Source: Chondrilla cf. caribensis (Eukaryota; Porifera; Demospongiae; Chondrillida; Chondrillidae). From it: DNA of 64,000 bases. The notes under the pieces were generated by a model, which saw only the letters and a program-made list of their open reading frames with translations, ran no database searches and was not told where the DNA came from. The stretch spans positions 6,389,897 through 6,453,896 of the forward strand of contig OZ026548.1 of NCBI GenBank assembly GCA_964020155.1, read 5' to 3'. Positions 35,680-47,639 of this stretch are shown here, piece by piece. The stretch's first letter is position 1. Each line of letters begins with the position of its first letter. The translations under genes were made by a program, and so were the position numbers.

Positions 35680-36263
35680 TTAGTCGATACTGTCTTCAGT
35701 GACGCCTTGTGCTTCCAGCTCCATCAGGACATTGTCCAGGTAGTGAGGATCAGGATAGCCATGGCCGGACGCATTGCTGTGGTTCTCAGTCTTGTGGTGG
35801 ATCTCATTCCACACAATAGCATTTGTAGCTCCAGTGGTGACAGAAGTGCCTATTGTGAAGGTCAGCCTTCTTTTCCAAGCGACCTGAAGTAGCTTTAAAA
35901 CCTTGTTGCCTTTAGGAGAATCAGGTAAGTAGCATCTTCTGGGAAAGCTATAGGCATTGAAAGTCTGTCCTTCCTGAAGTGAAAAACAACCTGTAAAGAT
36001 ACACACATCAATTGCATGTTGATTGCCATTGAACCTGGTCTCGTCCTGATGTGAAACTGTATGTTATCTCAATGGTCCCACAACCTGGATGGCCTGGAAG
36101 AGGATATGGCTTCTTTGCGTGTGTCATTTGTCCACATTCCAGAGGCATATCTCCCATTTTGATCCCATGAATTTTCTTACAAGTTGGACATCTAAGACCA
36201 ACCTTGCATAGCACAAAGCAAAACATAGTCAATCTAATTGTAGTGACTACATGTGTGTTCGCG

Positions 36264-36319
<56 letters not shown>

Positions 36320-37691
36320 TGTGTGTCAATGTCATTCACATCAGCATTTCTGGAGCTCTTCAAATATTGATCAAAGCAGGTTCTATGGAGCATATGTGCA
36401 CACTTGATCATCCTAACTACGTCCAGTCCGGATATTGAAGGATCGGTGTAGTCTGAATCCTCTGAGAGCTTGCACAAACACACTGGGCAAGGCTGGGGAG
36501 TGTGGACGAAAATTTACATGCTAATCACTCAGCATCAAGTATTCAGACACACACAAACCTCATCTTGGTCAGACTTGAGTGTTTGCACTCGAATAACATA
36601 CTTCAGCATATCTGCGGTTAGAGGAACTTCACAAGCAGTCTTCTTGTTACTACCATCATCGTCACTATCTGAAAGCTCAATTAAAGACGGAGTAGGATAG
36701 GGTACTGTATTTGAAGGGTGCCTCTTGGCTGGAGACGTAGACTTGGCCATTGGGTGGGGTCCTGGGGGATGGTATCCCATAGAATGGGGTCCTGGGGGAT
36801 GGTATCCCATAGAATGGGGTCCTGTAGGACGGTACCCCATAGAATGGGGTCTTGTAAAGTGTGGCCCTTTAGGGTGGGATGCCATACTGGTCTTCTGTAC
36901 ACCACTCTTGCTACTGCCAATGGTATTGCTACTGATACTCCCACCACTGGGTATGCTTGGCAGAGGGGAATGTGAATACGTGGCAGATGAAATCTGCACT
37001 GATGACGGAATAGGCATTACTCCTGGTTGTCCAGCTGGAGGAACAGACATCACGGCTGGTTGTCCACCAATGTAGGGGACTTTCAAATAGTATTGCAAAG
37101 GCATCTTCATTGGAAGGCGTAGTACTTTTCGTCGAGTTCTATAGTGATTGCTGATTTGTGTCATGTAACCATCACTACTGGGAGCGAAATGGATGGTGTA
37201 TGGTATGTAAGCACTGGTGCGAGAGAGGTCGACCTGGCGCAACCCTGCACGGTATCCACGTTCCAGCTCCAACATGGCTGGAATGTCATATAGAACAAAC
37301 TGACCATAGCCCAACTCCCACTGCCATTCTCCTCCACAAGCTTCTGCTTCCAGGATGGGGAGATGCTTTCTTTTCAGAAATAATTTGTGACCTGAATTCA
37401 AATAGATGTTTTGATCATAACAAACGTCACAAAGACTAATCACCCATATCGATCACCTGTCTCCTTATGAACTTGCTGAAAAGTTGTCGTATCAACTAGA
37501 TATTCTGTTAAGTGAGGATGTCTGGATTTAGCGCTATCCGGTACATCTTTCAGGTCGATACGTTGGGTGCCCTTACTGAACTCATCCTCTAGGAATTGAC
37601 TGACATCAACAGGTAAAGGAGACTCTCCACCATCTTCTCTTCTGACGTACCAAACATAGACAATGTTAGAAGTGTGTGGATTACTAGCCAT
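35680..37691 (-). CDS. DTX: Deltex-type E3 ubiquitin ligase
   Basis: Cytoplasmic ubiquitin ligase that modulates Notch signalling. Start ATG at 37691 ([20 protein letters not shown]); the upstream frame to 37712 has no ATG. Order: two WWE domains ([14 protein letters not shown] and [16 protein letters not shown] regions), a proline/serine-rich linker with tandem [10 protein letters not shown] units (coding 36750-36860), the acidic motif IELSDSDDD, a RING finger (CPVCLCKL...[11 protein letters not shown]...[11 protein letters not shown]) and the deltex C-terminal domain ([44 protein letters not shown]). The last is a known ADP-ribose/NAD-binding fold. This is the full architecture of the DTX1/2/4 group. 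The intron within the RING region contains (GA)n and (GT)n runs. Convergent with RWDD4. Confidence 0.93.
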
Positions 37692-37931
37692 CGTTGAGAA
37701 CACCAGAACCACTGTAAAGAGAGGTCTTTAACGGGGACGCCCTGTTCTCAGAAATTATTTGCTAGTCGTTTCGCAGAATACAAGGGAAATTCCTCCCAAA
37801 GTACTTCCGCTCGAACATTTCCATTGGTCCATCGTGTGCATCCGGCTCCACCGCCAAATAAGGTGACGTTTAGCGCTCCAGGTGGGGGGACGAGATTAAA
37901 GAACTTGTGGTCAAGTGGATAAGGTGCTGAG
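37692..37931. promoter_or_regulatory. Divergent promoter region of deltex and paxillin
   Basis: 240 bp between start codons on opposite strands. No firm element was recognised. Confidence 0.45.
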
Positions 37932-39834
37932 ATGGAGCTAGGTGAGCTCGGATACATAATATCGTGAATGTTTTGAAAATCAAGATAAACTGTTACTATC
38001 AGAGTTAACCTTCTTTCTTTATTGTAGACAAAAGTTTGGAAAACCTTTTACAAGAATTGGAGGCCATTTCTCCCAAACCATCTCCTAATACAAAAGAAGG
38101 ATTTGACTTCCCCGATTCTCCAGCCAATCAAGTAGTCAAGAGTGGATCCGAAGATCGCCCGGTGACTTCTCCGAGTACACTTGATAGAGAAGAAGATACT
38201 ATTCCGAAGATAAAAAACATATACGACTACGACGAACTACATCCTTTGCCGAACGATCCGCCTCCAAAGAAACCTCCACGCTCGCAAGGTTCTCCACCGA
38301 ACAAGAAGCGTACGCCGTCCGTGTCACAGAACGGTGACAGTCAAGTCAAAAAAAACGATCAGGTACCACCGTCCGCGAACGTCTCGGAATTGGACGCTCT
38401 TCTGAAGACTTTAGGCGATAACGTTAACAAGACGGCCAGCGTTGCTCAAGGTATGAGAATTTGAGTGTTCGACTCTTTGTTTAAGCTTCTACCTTCTCTG
38501 TCGATTGTTTTGTTGATTTTATTCAGGAGGTCCTCCAGTTCGCAGTACTAATCCCCAAATGGCCACTGAAATGTCGCTAGATGATATGCTGGAAGAACTT
38601 CAGACTATGGAACAGACTTCCTCTCAGACTAATGCGTCAGAATCTTCTCCAGGGGGACAAATTGGTAAACCAAGTGTTGGTGGGGGCTCTACTACAACTA
38701 AGCAGCTGGATGCGTTATTAGTTGAGCTGTCCACCTTCAAACCCCCTCCACCTCCCTCCCCATCGCCGACTCCAAGTGGACAATCGGATGAAATGCATTA
38801 CTCTGTCATCAATAAGAAGAAAGAGGAAAAGAGAGAGTCGCGTCCTCCCAAGCCTCCGGTAACTACTGCTCTGGACTCCATGCTGGAGGAGCTTGGTACC
38901 GGTGTCCAGTTGGAGGGGGTGGACACCACACAGAAAGGTTGCTGTGTGGCCTGCTCCAAGGCAATCCATGGGAAACTACTGAATGCAATGGGTCGCACAT
39001 GGCACCCGGAACACTTTGTGTGTGCAATATGTGAGGAGGAATTGGCCAGTAAGTCTTTCTATGAATATGATGGCAAACCCTACTGCGAGAAGGACTACAA
39101 TGAAATGTTGGCCCCACGATGTGCTTACTGTAATGGTCCTATTTTGGAGGTAGGTGTGTGTTTGAGTGGGAGTACCTCATCCTAGGAGTGCACACTGATA
39201 TCCCATGTACGTTTGTATCAATGTTGTTCTTCCTATTTCTCATTGTCCAGCGCTGCATCAATGCCATGAACAAATCCTGGCATCCTGACCACTTTTTCTG
39301 TGCTCTGTGTGGTAAGCTGTTTGATGAGGACAACTTAAACTTTTTTGAAAAAGATGGAAAGGCCTACTGCAAAGAGGATTACTTTGACCACTTTGCTGTG
39401 ACCTGTAAACGATGTGCCAAGGCAATTATGAGTGGATACCTCTCAGCAGTTGGTTCTTACTGGCATCCCAACTGCTTCTCATGTAAGGTATGTCTATGAT
39501 GTGCCACTACTAGGTTTCATTGGTGTCTGTTGACTATTTGTGTGCCACTTTTCTGTAATAGTCTTGCTCCAAGTCCTTCCCCAAGATGAACTTCTTTGAA
39601 CACGAGGGAGAGCCTTACTGTGAGCTACACTATCATGCAGCCCGAGGATCACTATGTTTCAAGTGTCAACAGCCTATCACTAAGGAGTGTATCAATGCCA
39701 TGGGCAAAAAGTTTCACCCAGAACACTTTGCCTGTGCTTTTTGCATGGAGCGACTCAAGCAAGGCAATTTCAAAGAGCATCGGGGGAATGCTTATTGTAC
39801 TGGCTGTTATAGTAAACTGTTTGAAACCAATTAA
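37932..39834 (+). CDS. PXN: Paxillin
   Basis: Focal-adhesion scaffold. A tiny first exon (MEL, 37932-37941) joins a large exon from about 38028. Five LD motifs are visible: LENLLQELEAI, ELDALLKTLGDN, SLDDMLEELQTM, QLDALLVELSTF and ALDSMLEELGTG, the binding sites for vinculin, FAK and related partners. A tyrosine-rich stretch IYDYDELHPLP followed by PPPKKPPR suggests SH2 and SH3 docking. Four LIM domains follow: the first begins CVACSKAIHGKLLNAMGRTW; the second CAYCNGPILE, continued after an intron by RCINAMNKSWHPDHF; the third CKRCAKAIMSGYL; the fourth CFKCQQPITKECINAMGKK, ending CYSKLFETN. The zinc ligands appear complete. Stop 39832-39834. It converges on TAMM41 with 63 bp between stops. 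Confidence 0.95.
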
Positions 39835-39897
39835 CAATTAATTTTATCTGAAGTGTTAAGTATGTTCATAGTTTGTACAAATTGTACAAAATTTCCC

Positions 39898-41264
39898 TCA
39901 AACTTGAAAATAGCCTTGTATCATTTTCTTCATTTTTTGTGAACTATATAGCAATGATCGTCCCGGACCAGCTGTGAGAATTCCTTTGACACTTTGAGCA
40001 AGACTTGACCATTTAACTATTCTTCTCAATCCTACAAAAGTCAAATTAATGCAAGACTGGTCAGGTGTTGGTCAGGTGTTTGTCAGGTGCCACATACCTA
40101 ATTGAACAGACTTTTTGAGGGCATTCTGACACAAAAGTGAATCATTTGACATGATGGATTCTGGGATCCGATGTCTTAATCCGTCTGGTAGATGATTTAG
40201 GTGGTAACAGACACTAGATGGACTTACTTCCTGCAGTAGACAAATCACATTGCTCATTTGATAGCCAGAGGAAGCCACATATATAGCTATATACGTACCT
40301 GATGCAAGAAATTCCCACTAAGGACCACATACTGGGATAAATCCTTCAGATGAGTCTGATACAATTGGATAAATTTATCAACATGAGGTAGCACTATGTT
40401 CCTGACTTTGTTTCTATCTTCTCCAACTATCATGCGAAAATCACCTGATGGGTTTATAGAGAAACATACGGAAATAGGAATCATAACGTGTATATACAAA
40501 ACATAAAATCATATATTCATGCCACTTCCTCTCACCTTCATATGAACAGCCACTTAATATCATGAAGAATTCTTCTAAAGTGATCTTCTCAGGTGACAGA
40601 AGCAAAGCTGTGTGCAGTGCATACTTCAAATTACCATCCAAAGCTTTGGAAAGCTGATCAGAAACATCATTTTGCAGTATCACAACCTACACAAATGCTC
40701 GTACATTTACAAGTATGGCATTAAGTCATATATACTGTGACATACAGGTTTGTGAAGTCTTCCACTTATGTACAATGAGGTCCATTTTTCCAAATCTTCC
40801 AAAAGTCTATATTCGCTGATAACGCCATATTTCAAAAGCTACGGACTGGCCATACATAAGTTTGGGATTACAAAACCATTTGAAGACGACTCGACGTACC
40901 TGTCCATTGACTGTTACCAATGGATTGAAGTACACAGAGGCAGCTAGGTCCTGAACAGCTGCAACTCTTCTGGCACCGAAGTGCCTTAAGGAGGAATAGT
41001 GATGCTTGTTCGCTTTGATGTTAGTTTTGTGCCAAGATGAAGGGTCGCTAACTACAAATATCAAGTCCAACATTTTCCCCTGTAAAAAGCCATTTACAAT
41101 GCAATGGAGTGGATATACACGACACCAGCAAACTTCACGAAAGTGATTCCGTATACCATTGGAACTCCGTGTTGAGGTAGGGCAGCCGATCCGTAAGCGA
41201 AGACCAACGAACAAGGAGGAAACAGGTTCTTAATTGTAGCATAGTAACCTCTCACGGCAGCCAT
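39898..41264 (-). CDS. TAMM41: Mitochondrial CDP-diacylglycerol synthase
   Basis: Matrix-side enzyme that makes CDP-diacylglycerol for cardiolipin synthesis. Start ATG at 41264 in the context AAAATGGCTGCC ([17 protein letters not shown]). Motifs in order: [14 protein letters not shown] (nucleotidyltransferase GS motif); [37 protein letters not shown]; then exons with KYGVIS-like, [11 protein letters not shown] and [39 protein letters not shown], the family block; and a C-terminal exon with [20 protein letters not shown]. The stop TGA is at 39898-39900. Only 71 bp separate its start from the stop of AP4B1 upstream on the same strand. Confidence 0.92.
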
Positions 41265-41335
41265 TTTATTACTTAAGGAAAATTAATTACAAACAATCCG
41301 CGAACACTCCTCGTTTGTCTATGGTCACACAAAAT

Positions 41336-42681
41336 CTAAGACAGTTCCAAAGGATTCTGAGCGATCCACTTCCCTACAAGAGACTCCCTGAAGTGCTTCA
41401 TAAAAGCTCCAGACTGACCACTATTTTCACATTTTAAAGTCACTTTCAACAATCCAGAAGCCTTCATAAGGTTAGCTTCGACAAGGAAGAAATGGAAACT
41501 CGATACCTGCAGAATCAACAAGGGTAACATCAACTTAGTTGCATAGTGGGAGGAGTCCACTCACATGTTGGGCAAAAATGAAGAATTTAATCTCAGCTTG
41601 TTCGGGAGGACTTGAAGCCACAGTAAACATGGAACACTCCTTCATGGTCTGGGTGAGCTCATTCGGTGTGGGTACAACAGCTAGTTCCAACTTCATCTCA
41701 TCACTAAACCAAGTAAAGAATGCACACTGAACATTAATGGCTGCATATAGTGACCGATAGTGTACATACTGACCATTAGTGTGTGTATAGTGACATTAGT
41801 GACTGTATATAATGTGTATAGTGCACAGCTACACTAATGGTTGGGGTGAGTTATATTTAACTCACAGCCCACCTTCCACATCTGGACAGATACTAGAACA
41901 CTGAGCACTACCAAGTATTCAAAGGTGGATGCGAATCATGAGCTTGAAACAGCTATTGGCTAAAGGCTGTGTTGTGAAAATGAATGAAACTCACACAACT
42001 CTCAAGTTGAACCATTTTTGTTGGAAATCAGATGGACTAAGAGAAGCATTGGGATTGAGAAGAATGGATGGAGATTTTATAGTTGAGCTTTGAACTGGTG
42101 TGAAGTCAATATCTCCCTAAGTAAACCCAGAAAAGAAAAGATATTTGGAAGAACTGCTGTGATGAAACAGTTGGTAAACACTCACCAGAAGATCTGCAAT
42201 GGCTACTCCTTCACTAAGATGTCCATCCTTATGCTGACCAAGGGGATTACTAGAATCAGAAGTAGTGGAAGATGTGTCTGTCACAAATCGACTGGCATCA
42301 AACGTGAGCTCTAAGGTATACAACGAATGTGAAGAAAGGGGACAGAATGGTTATTAGTAGCAAATGCAATAACCTCCTTTTAAAGCTGATTCTGTGCTGT
42401 TTTCCCTTGAGAGGATGTATGGAGGTTCTTGCTCAACAAATTTATCAGAAAGTTCTTGGTACATTACTGATAGAGTGTTGAACTCGGCAAACAAACCAAA
42501 CTACATGGAAAACTGAACATGGGATAGGAATCAGAGTACTTGAAACCACAGAAACTAATACCCTTGGAAGTATAGTATTCTCTTCAGTGACAGGTTTTGA
42601 GCTACTTGCACAAACAACTCGTTTAGCCTAAAGGAAAGAATGATGTTGTGTCACAAAACACTTACACACACATGCACAGTG

Positions 42682-42722
<41 letters not shown>

Positions 42723-45471
42723 ATAGCAACAGAATTCAGCAGATTCCACCACTTATGTACCTCATTGACGTCCTGCTTGAGAAGTCTGTAGTACAACATT
42801 CCTCTGTCATGAACATCCATGTCCGATTCTTCGTCTGCTCAAAATGACAAGGCAAACCAGAAGTGACAAGACCATTTATTACCTTCCCAAGACCTGGTCT
42901 CACCAATGGCATATTCCAACAGTCTACCTAACGTTTCCTGGCATTCAGGTGGATGTTTGAAGAACAGCTTCATTGCTGCTGTTAGCAGTTGAAGCTTAAC
43001 AGAGGAAGGTTCTTCAGACACATGAGATGCCATGTCTTCAAGAATGTATGGACTGCTCGGTATCAACTAATAAAGGTGTACAGAAAGATTCTGACACACC
43101 CATAGGAACACCCACTAAACTCTACTGACGTCTCCAAACTCTCCAAGTATCCATAAATAAGCTGCTTTGCCCTTATCAGTCACTCTGTCCTCGACTGCCT
43201 CGGGCAGGGATGGCAGGATCACCTCCAACATGCTCTCGTAGTTTCTAAGGATTTCTAACAGCAAACAAAGGTGAGTTGGTGACAAGGTCATACCCATATA
43301 CCAGACTAACTTGTGAAAGCAATGAGGGTTTCAGATGTGATGTGGTCTATCCCCAGAGACAGCATTGAGAGAAGCTTAACAACACATGTCTGAGCATGTT
43401 CAGGTATCTTAAGAGCCATTGTACCGAGAGCCTGTATACTCTCTCTTGACACTAACACATTCACATCTGTAGAATACTCACTAGATAAAAAAAATACTTG
43501 GTCAGTAAACTACAATTTGTAAAATTTTTAAAACTACTTTTTATAACACACCCAGTCTCCTCAACAACTTCCTTAGCTGTTTCTGTACAGACTATTTCTG
43601 TTAGTATTTCAATTTTCTTCAACTTCAGATATGGTGGATCATTATACCTATGTTAGCACCATTGAGTACGATAAATTGTAGTAGTACAGTGTGGATGGAG
43701 GCATGGTGGTGTATATAGCAAGGTTGGAGGTGTAGTGGTGTAGTGTGGATGGAGGTGTAGTAGTGCAGTGTTGATGGAGGTGTAGTGGTGCAGTGTGGTT
43801 GGAGGTGTAGTGGTGCAGTGTGGTTGGAGGTGTAGTGGTGCAGTGTGGTTGGAGGTGTAGTGGTGCAGTGTGGTTGGAGGTGTAGTGGTGCAGTGAAGAT
43901 GGAGGTGTAGTGGTGCAGTGTGGTTGGAGGTGTAGTGGTGCAGTGTTGATGGAGGCACCTACCGACAGAAAAAAGATTTGTACTCTTTTCGAAAAACCTC
44001 TGGGTTCTTAGCTAACAGCATTTGCATGTGCTGGAGACAAGTGTACACTAACTCAGGACTATCACTTCCAAGAAAGGTCAGCAGAGGATCTAGTGAAATG
44101 TGTAGACTATGTACATATCACACGATTATCAAATCCTGATCGGTGACAAAGAACCAACTTTTCACTCTCTCATAGACATCATTATGCATGTCAAGGGAGT
44201 CTTGTGTCAAGTGGAGGAAGAGTCTCACTGCTCCCATCACAACACCACAATTGGCGTGGCTCAAGCGGTCATCCAGCACATTCAACATGTCAAACATCTC
44301 CTCTTCATCAGATGGACTGTACCTCATCAGAACGTCCATAACTGCACACTGTCCCCATTCGTTGAATTCTTTCAATCTTCAAAGAATTAAAAAGCGATTC
44401 TTACAACAAATTATCATAACAAACAAAGAGAAAAGAAAGTTCAACACACAAACAGTACAGACCTGTTCAAGAGGTAATGAGTTATGTTTCTGTTGACCAC
44501 GATCCCACCTTCTGATGCCAATATCTCATTCAGTGTTGACAGACAATTGCAAACCACCTGTACAAAGACATATTGATTGATCTGTCTAATAGAGACTAGC
44601 ACAGCTTACCTGAGGGTCTTTATCTCGCAACATTCTATACAGGATATCCACAAGATTCAAACCTGAAGCAGCACATATGTACAGATTATGAAGTACCATT
44701 TGCCAAACATTAAAATCAGTAAATGATACAGTTAACTCACTGGACACAAGTTCTGGTGCAATGTAGAACAGTTTAACACAGCCCATTACAGCCATTCTAC
44801 GAACATACGGGCTTCTATCCTGTAGTCCAGCCTTCAATGGTTCCTTGATGTAGTCAACAAGATTTGCTATCCTGCATGATAAGTATGAAGGGGGCCAATG
44901 ACACACTATAATATTATAGAGCATATTCATTGGTTACCAGCAGAGGACACACATACACACCTCAACCCACACAAACTCCTCAGAGCTAAACCCCTTATCA
45001 CAGGATTCTGGTCACCTGCGTCTTTTGTTAATGTGTTAATTGTTAGAACGGCAAGATCGGAGTGAGAATGAGCATAACTACATATATAATGGTAGACAAG
45101 CTTCTTCTGAACAAGGTTAGTCGTTGCTCCGGCCTACACACCGAGGAAAGAAAATAGCAGCATGACTAGAGGACATATCAGGCTGTGCATCTCGCACCAT
45201 AATCATGTCACTAAAGAGTTTAGAGACATCCACGCCAATGGTCATGTAGGCAATGACTTTCTGCACAGCTTGAAGATATTTGGTTCCATCACGTTGGTTG
45301 TCCGGTGAACGCAATAGAGTCCTAAATCAGATAAAAATCGCATTGAATCGGACATTTTTTAAAACGTCTACTAAATTACCTTAACTCATCGATTTCAGCT
45401 TTTTTGTTCGGCACAGAGTGCTTGACCTGTAGCCCAGGGCTAACAGAATAGGTCGTCGTTGACATCGACAT
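41336..45471 (-). CDS. AP4B1: AP-4 adaptor complex beta subunit
   Basis: Large subunit of the AP-4 trans-Golgi sorting coat. Start ATG at 45471 ([20 protein letters not shown]), stop TAG at 41336-41338, about 15 exons. The adaptin trunk shows [26 protein letters not shown]-type and [18 protein letters not shown] blocks, [70 protein letters not shown] and [20 protein letters not shown], which fit the AP-4 beta rather than the AP-1/2 beta pattern. A hinge follows ([17 protein letters not shown]) and a small C-terminal appendage ends [15 protein letters not shown]. Two introns carry microsatellite or minisatellite arrays. The gene is divergent from TMED2 (74 bp). Confidence 0.88.
42687..42721. 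repeat. (GT)n microsatellite in an AP4B1 intron
   Basis: Simple GT run of about 17 units. Confidence 0.95.
43688..43955. repeat. 25-bp minisatellite in an AP4B1 intron
   Basis: About ten units of GGAGGTGTAGTGGTGCAGTG plus TGGTT or similar. Confidence 0.9.
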
Positions 45472-45545
45472 GATGTAGAAAGGCGAGAGTAAAACCCTAC
45501 TCATTAATACCTAGTTTCCTACAGGTGGGCCTCAACTGGAGTGTA
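45472..45545. promoter_or_regulatory. 74-bp divergent promoter of AP4B1 and TMED2
   Basis: The start codons lie 74 bp apart on opposite strands. A sequence TTTCCTACAG at about 45516-45525 resembles a 3' splice site, so TMED2 may have an untranslated first exon overlapping AP4B1. Confidence 0.45.
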
Positions 45546-47360
45546 ATGGAACCACAGAAGTTGCTCGTTTTTGTCCCCATCGTTTTCTCGTTCATTCCAA
45601 TTGGATTGTCCTTTTTTGTTACCGTTGAACCACACGTAGAGGAATGTTTCTTTGAAAAAGTTCAACAAGGGTCAAAAATGTCTTTAATGTTCGAAGTTAT
45701 TGAGGGTGGCTTTTTGGACATTGATGTGCAAGTGCGTGTACTCACACACCATCTAGTTTACTGTAGTACAAATATTTCGCGCTATGTTTTTAATAGTTGC
45801 AGTGGTCAGGTGAAGTTAAGTAACTTGGAAAACTTGAAAAGCTTTGTGCACTCTTAACATCAAACTACGTATATACGTACGTATTGATATGGGTTATGTT
45901 CATGTCGGTGCTATCTTCCGGCATAGGCCGATGGTTCCTATGTGAGAACTGTCACAAAATATTCCGTCCCCATTAATATCTAGTTTGTGATATTTCTGAA
46001 ATATTCTGTCCCCCTCTGAAATATTCTGTCCCCCAAGACACACACGGTGTAAGATGTTTGAAATTGTCGGCCATGCTCCATTACTCAGAGATACTGATTG
46101 ATAAGAAGTATTTATTAAGCAGGGCCGTAGCCATCGAATGTGAAGTGGTCCAGTTTACGTTAATATGTAGACATGGTGAGGCATAATGTAGGGGGGCTGG
46201 GGTTTGGATTTTAGGCCTTCAGAGGTAGTCCTTGATGTCAATTTATTTGATAATAATGTATTATAGTAGGAATAGGAATCCATATATTATATATATACTT
46301 ATTATCTATATAAAATATATAGATTCCTATGCATAACCGCAACAGTGAATTTATATTGTAATTTGTGCAACGCGAAAAAGATGGCCGATTTCAAAATGCC
46401 AGGATTAGGAATTAGGCTAGAATTCGAGCGTAACGACATCTATGAAGGTAATAACTTCAGCGAAGGTCCTCCTGATCCTACAATAGACGCCCAAGTGATT
46501 TGAGTGCAATTTGATATTGTTTTCTCCCTTAGTAACAAGGAAAAGTTTTTTTTAGAAATATTTATTTTTGGTACTGCCCTGAAAAGTGGTCTGGTTGAAA
46601 CCATACCAACCGGACCGGTGGCTACGGCCCTGTTAAGGGGGGCTGAATATCACAGATGTGGACACGAAATAGGGGAACCAAATATTGCATGACAGACCCC
46701 TTGTCCATAGTTTAAGTGTGACTATGTCCAAAGTTTCTTTCCAACTTTCCAAACTGTAGCCTATATTTTGTTCTAGGATGTCACTAGCAACTATTACTTT
46801 TGGTACAGATAACTGGTCCTGACGATAAGTCTATATATTCAGGTGAACGTGAGAGCAATGGTAAGTATGTCTTCTCAGCTCATATGAATGGAGTGTACAC
46901 GTACTGCTTCAGCAATCAGATGTCTTCTATGACATCAAAGACTGTTATGTTTAGCATGGATTTGGGAGATGCCCCTCAGGAATCAACAGATGGTAATAGT
47001 CTTCAGTATCTTCTGTGTATCGGTGATGGAGTACTAAGGGTATACTTTTTGTAGTTCATCATAATAAACTGGAAGATATGATAGCAGCTCTCTCAGCGGG
47101 ACTTTCTGCTGTGAAGCACGAACAAGAGTACATGGAGGTCAGAGAAAGAGTCCATCGGATAAGTATGTTAATTTTGTTGAATTTTAGGGTAACCTTCTGT
47201 TACTGTAATGGTGATATTTTGTACTAATCTTGTAGTTAATGACAGTACCAACTCAAGAGTTGTCTGGTGGTCTGTGTTTGAGGCCTTTCTGATTGTGTGC
47301 ATGACATTTGGACAGATTTATTACTTGAAGAGATTCTTCGAAGTTAGACGTGTTATTTGA
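45546..47360 (+). CDS. TMED2: p24 family cargo receptor TMED2
   Basis: Type I membrane protein cycling between ER and Golgi in COPI/COPII vesicles. Start ATG at 45546 ([16 protein letters not shown], a signal peptide); the frame extends further upstream only through a GTG. GOLD domain: [32 protein letters not shown], then after a 1-kb intron [20 protein letters not shown] and [20 protein letters not shown]. The coiled coil ([40 protein letters not shown]) is followed by one membrane segment and the cytoplasmic tail [13 protein letters not shown] with the FF and basic coat-binding signals. Two cysteines for the GOLD disulphide are present. Stop 47358-47360. The large first intron holds copy C of the repeat described at 46270-46503. 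Confidence 0.94.
46270..46503 (+). repeat. Inverted partial copy C of the tRNA-derived repeat, inside TMED2 intron 1
   Basis: Reads in the opposite direction to copies A and B and matches their outer third (CCTATGCATAACCGCAACAG, AGCGAAGGTCCTCC). It starts with a near-perfect 17-bp inverted repeat (46272-46288 with 46314-46330, one mismatch). It lacks the tRNA-like head. Confidence 0.7.
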
Positions 47361-47639
47361 ACGTTGATAACATTTATTTGAATGCAGACTATAAGTTTCT
47401 TTCTGATTCTTCATCTAATAATCATAATAATAATATAATTGAAATGTGATATGCTTTTGAGTATCAGGTCGTGGTCTGCGGAGGCCACGAAAGTTTGAGT
47501 GTTTAGCAACTTGTATAAAATTCTGTATGTGAATTCATGAGAATGCTGTTCAGTGTCTGCACAATTATTATAATAAGCAGTCTATTGATGCTGTCCAGGA
47601 ATACTTTAGAGAACTGAGCTTTGCAGGAAAGTCTATCAT
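47361..47639. other. 3' flank of TMED2
   Basis: AT-rich, no gene seen. It contains an AATAATAATAATAATA stretch near 47420. Confidence 0.45.
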
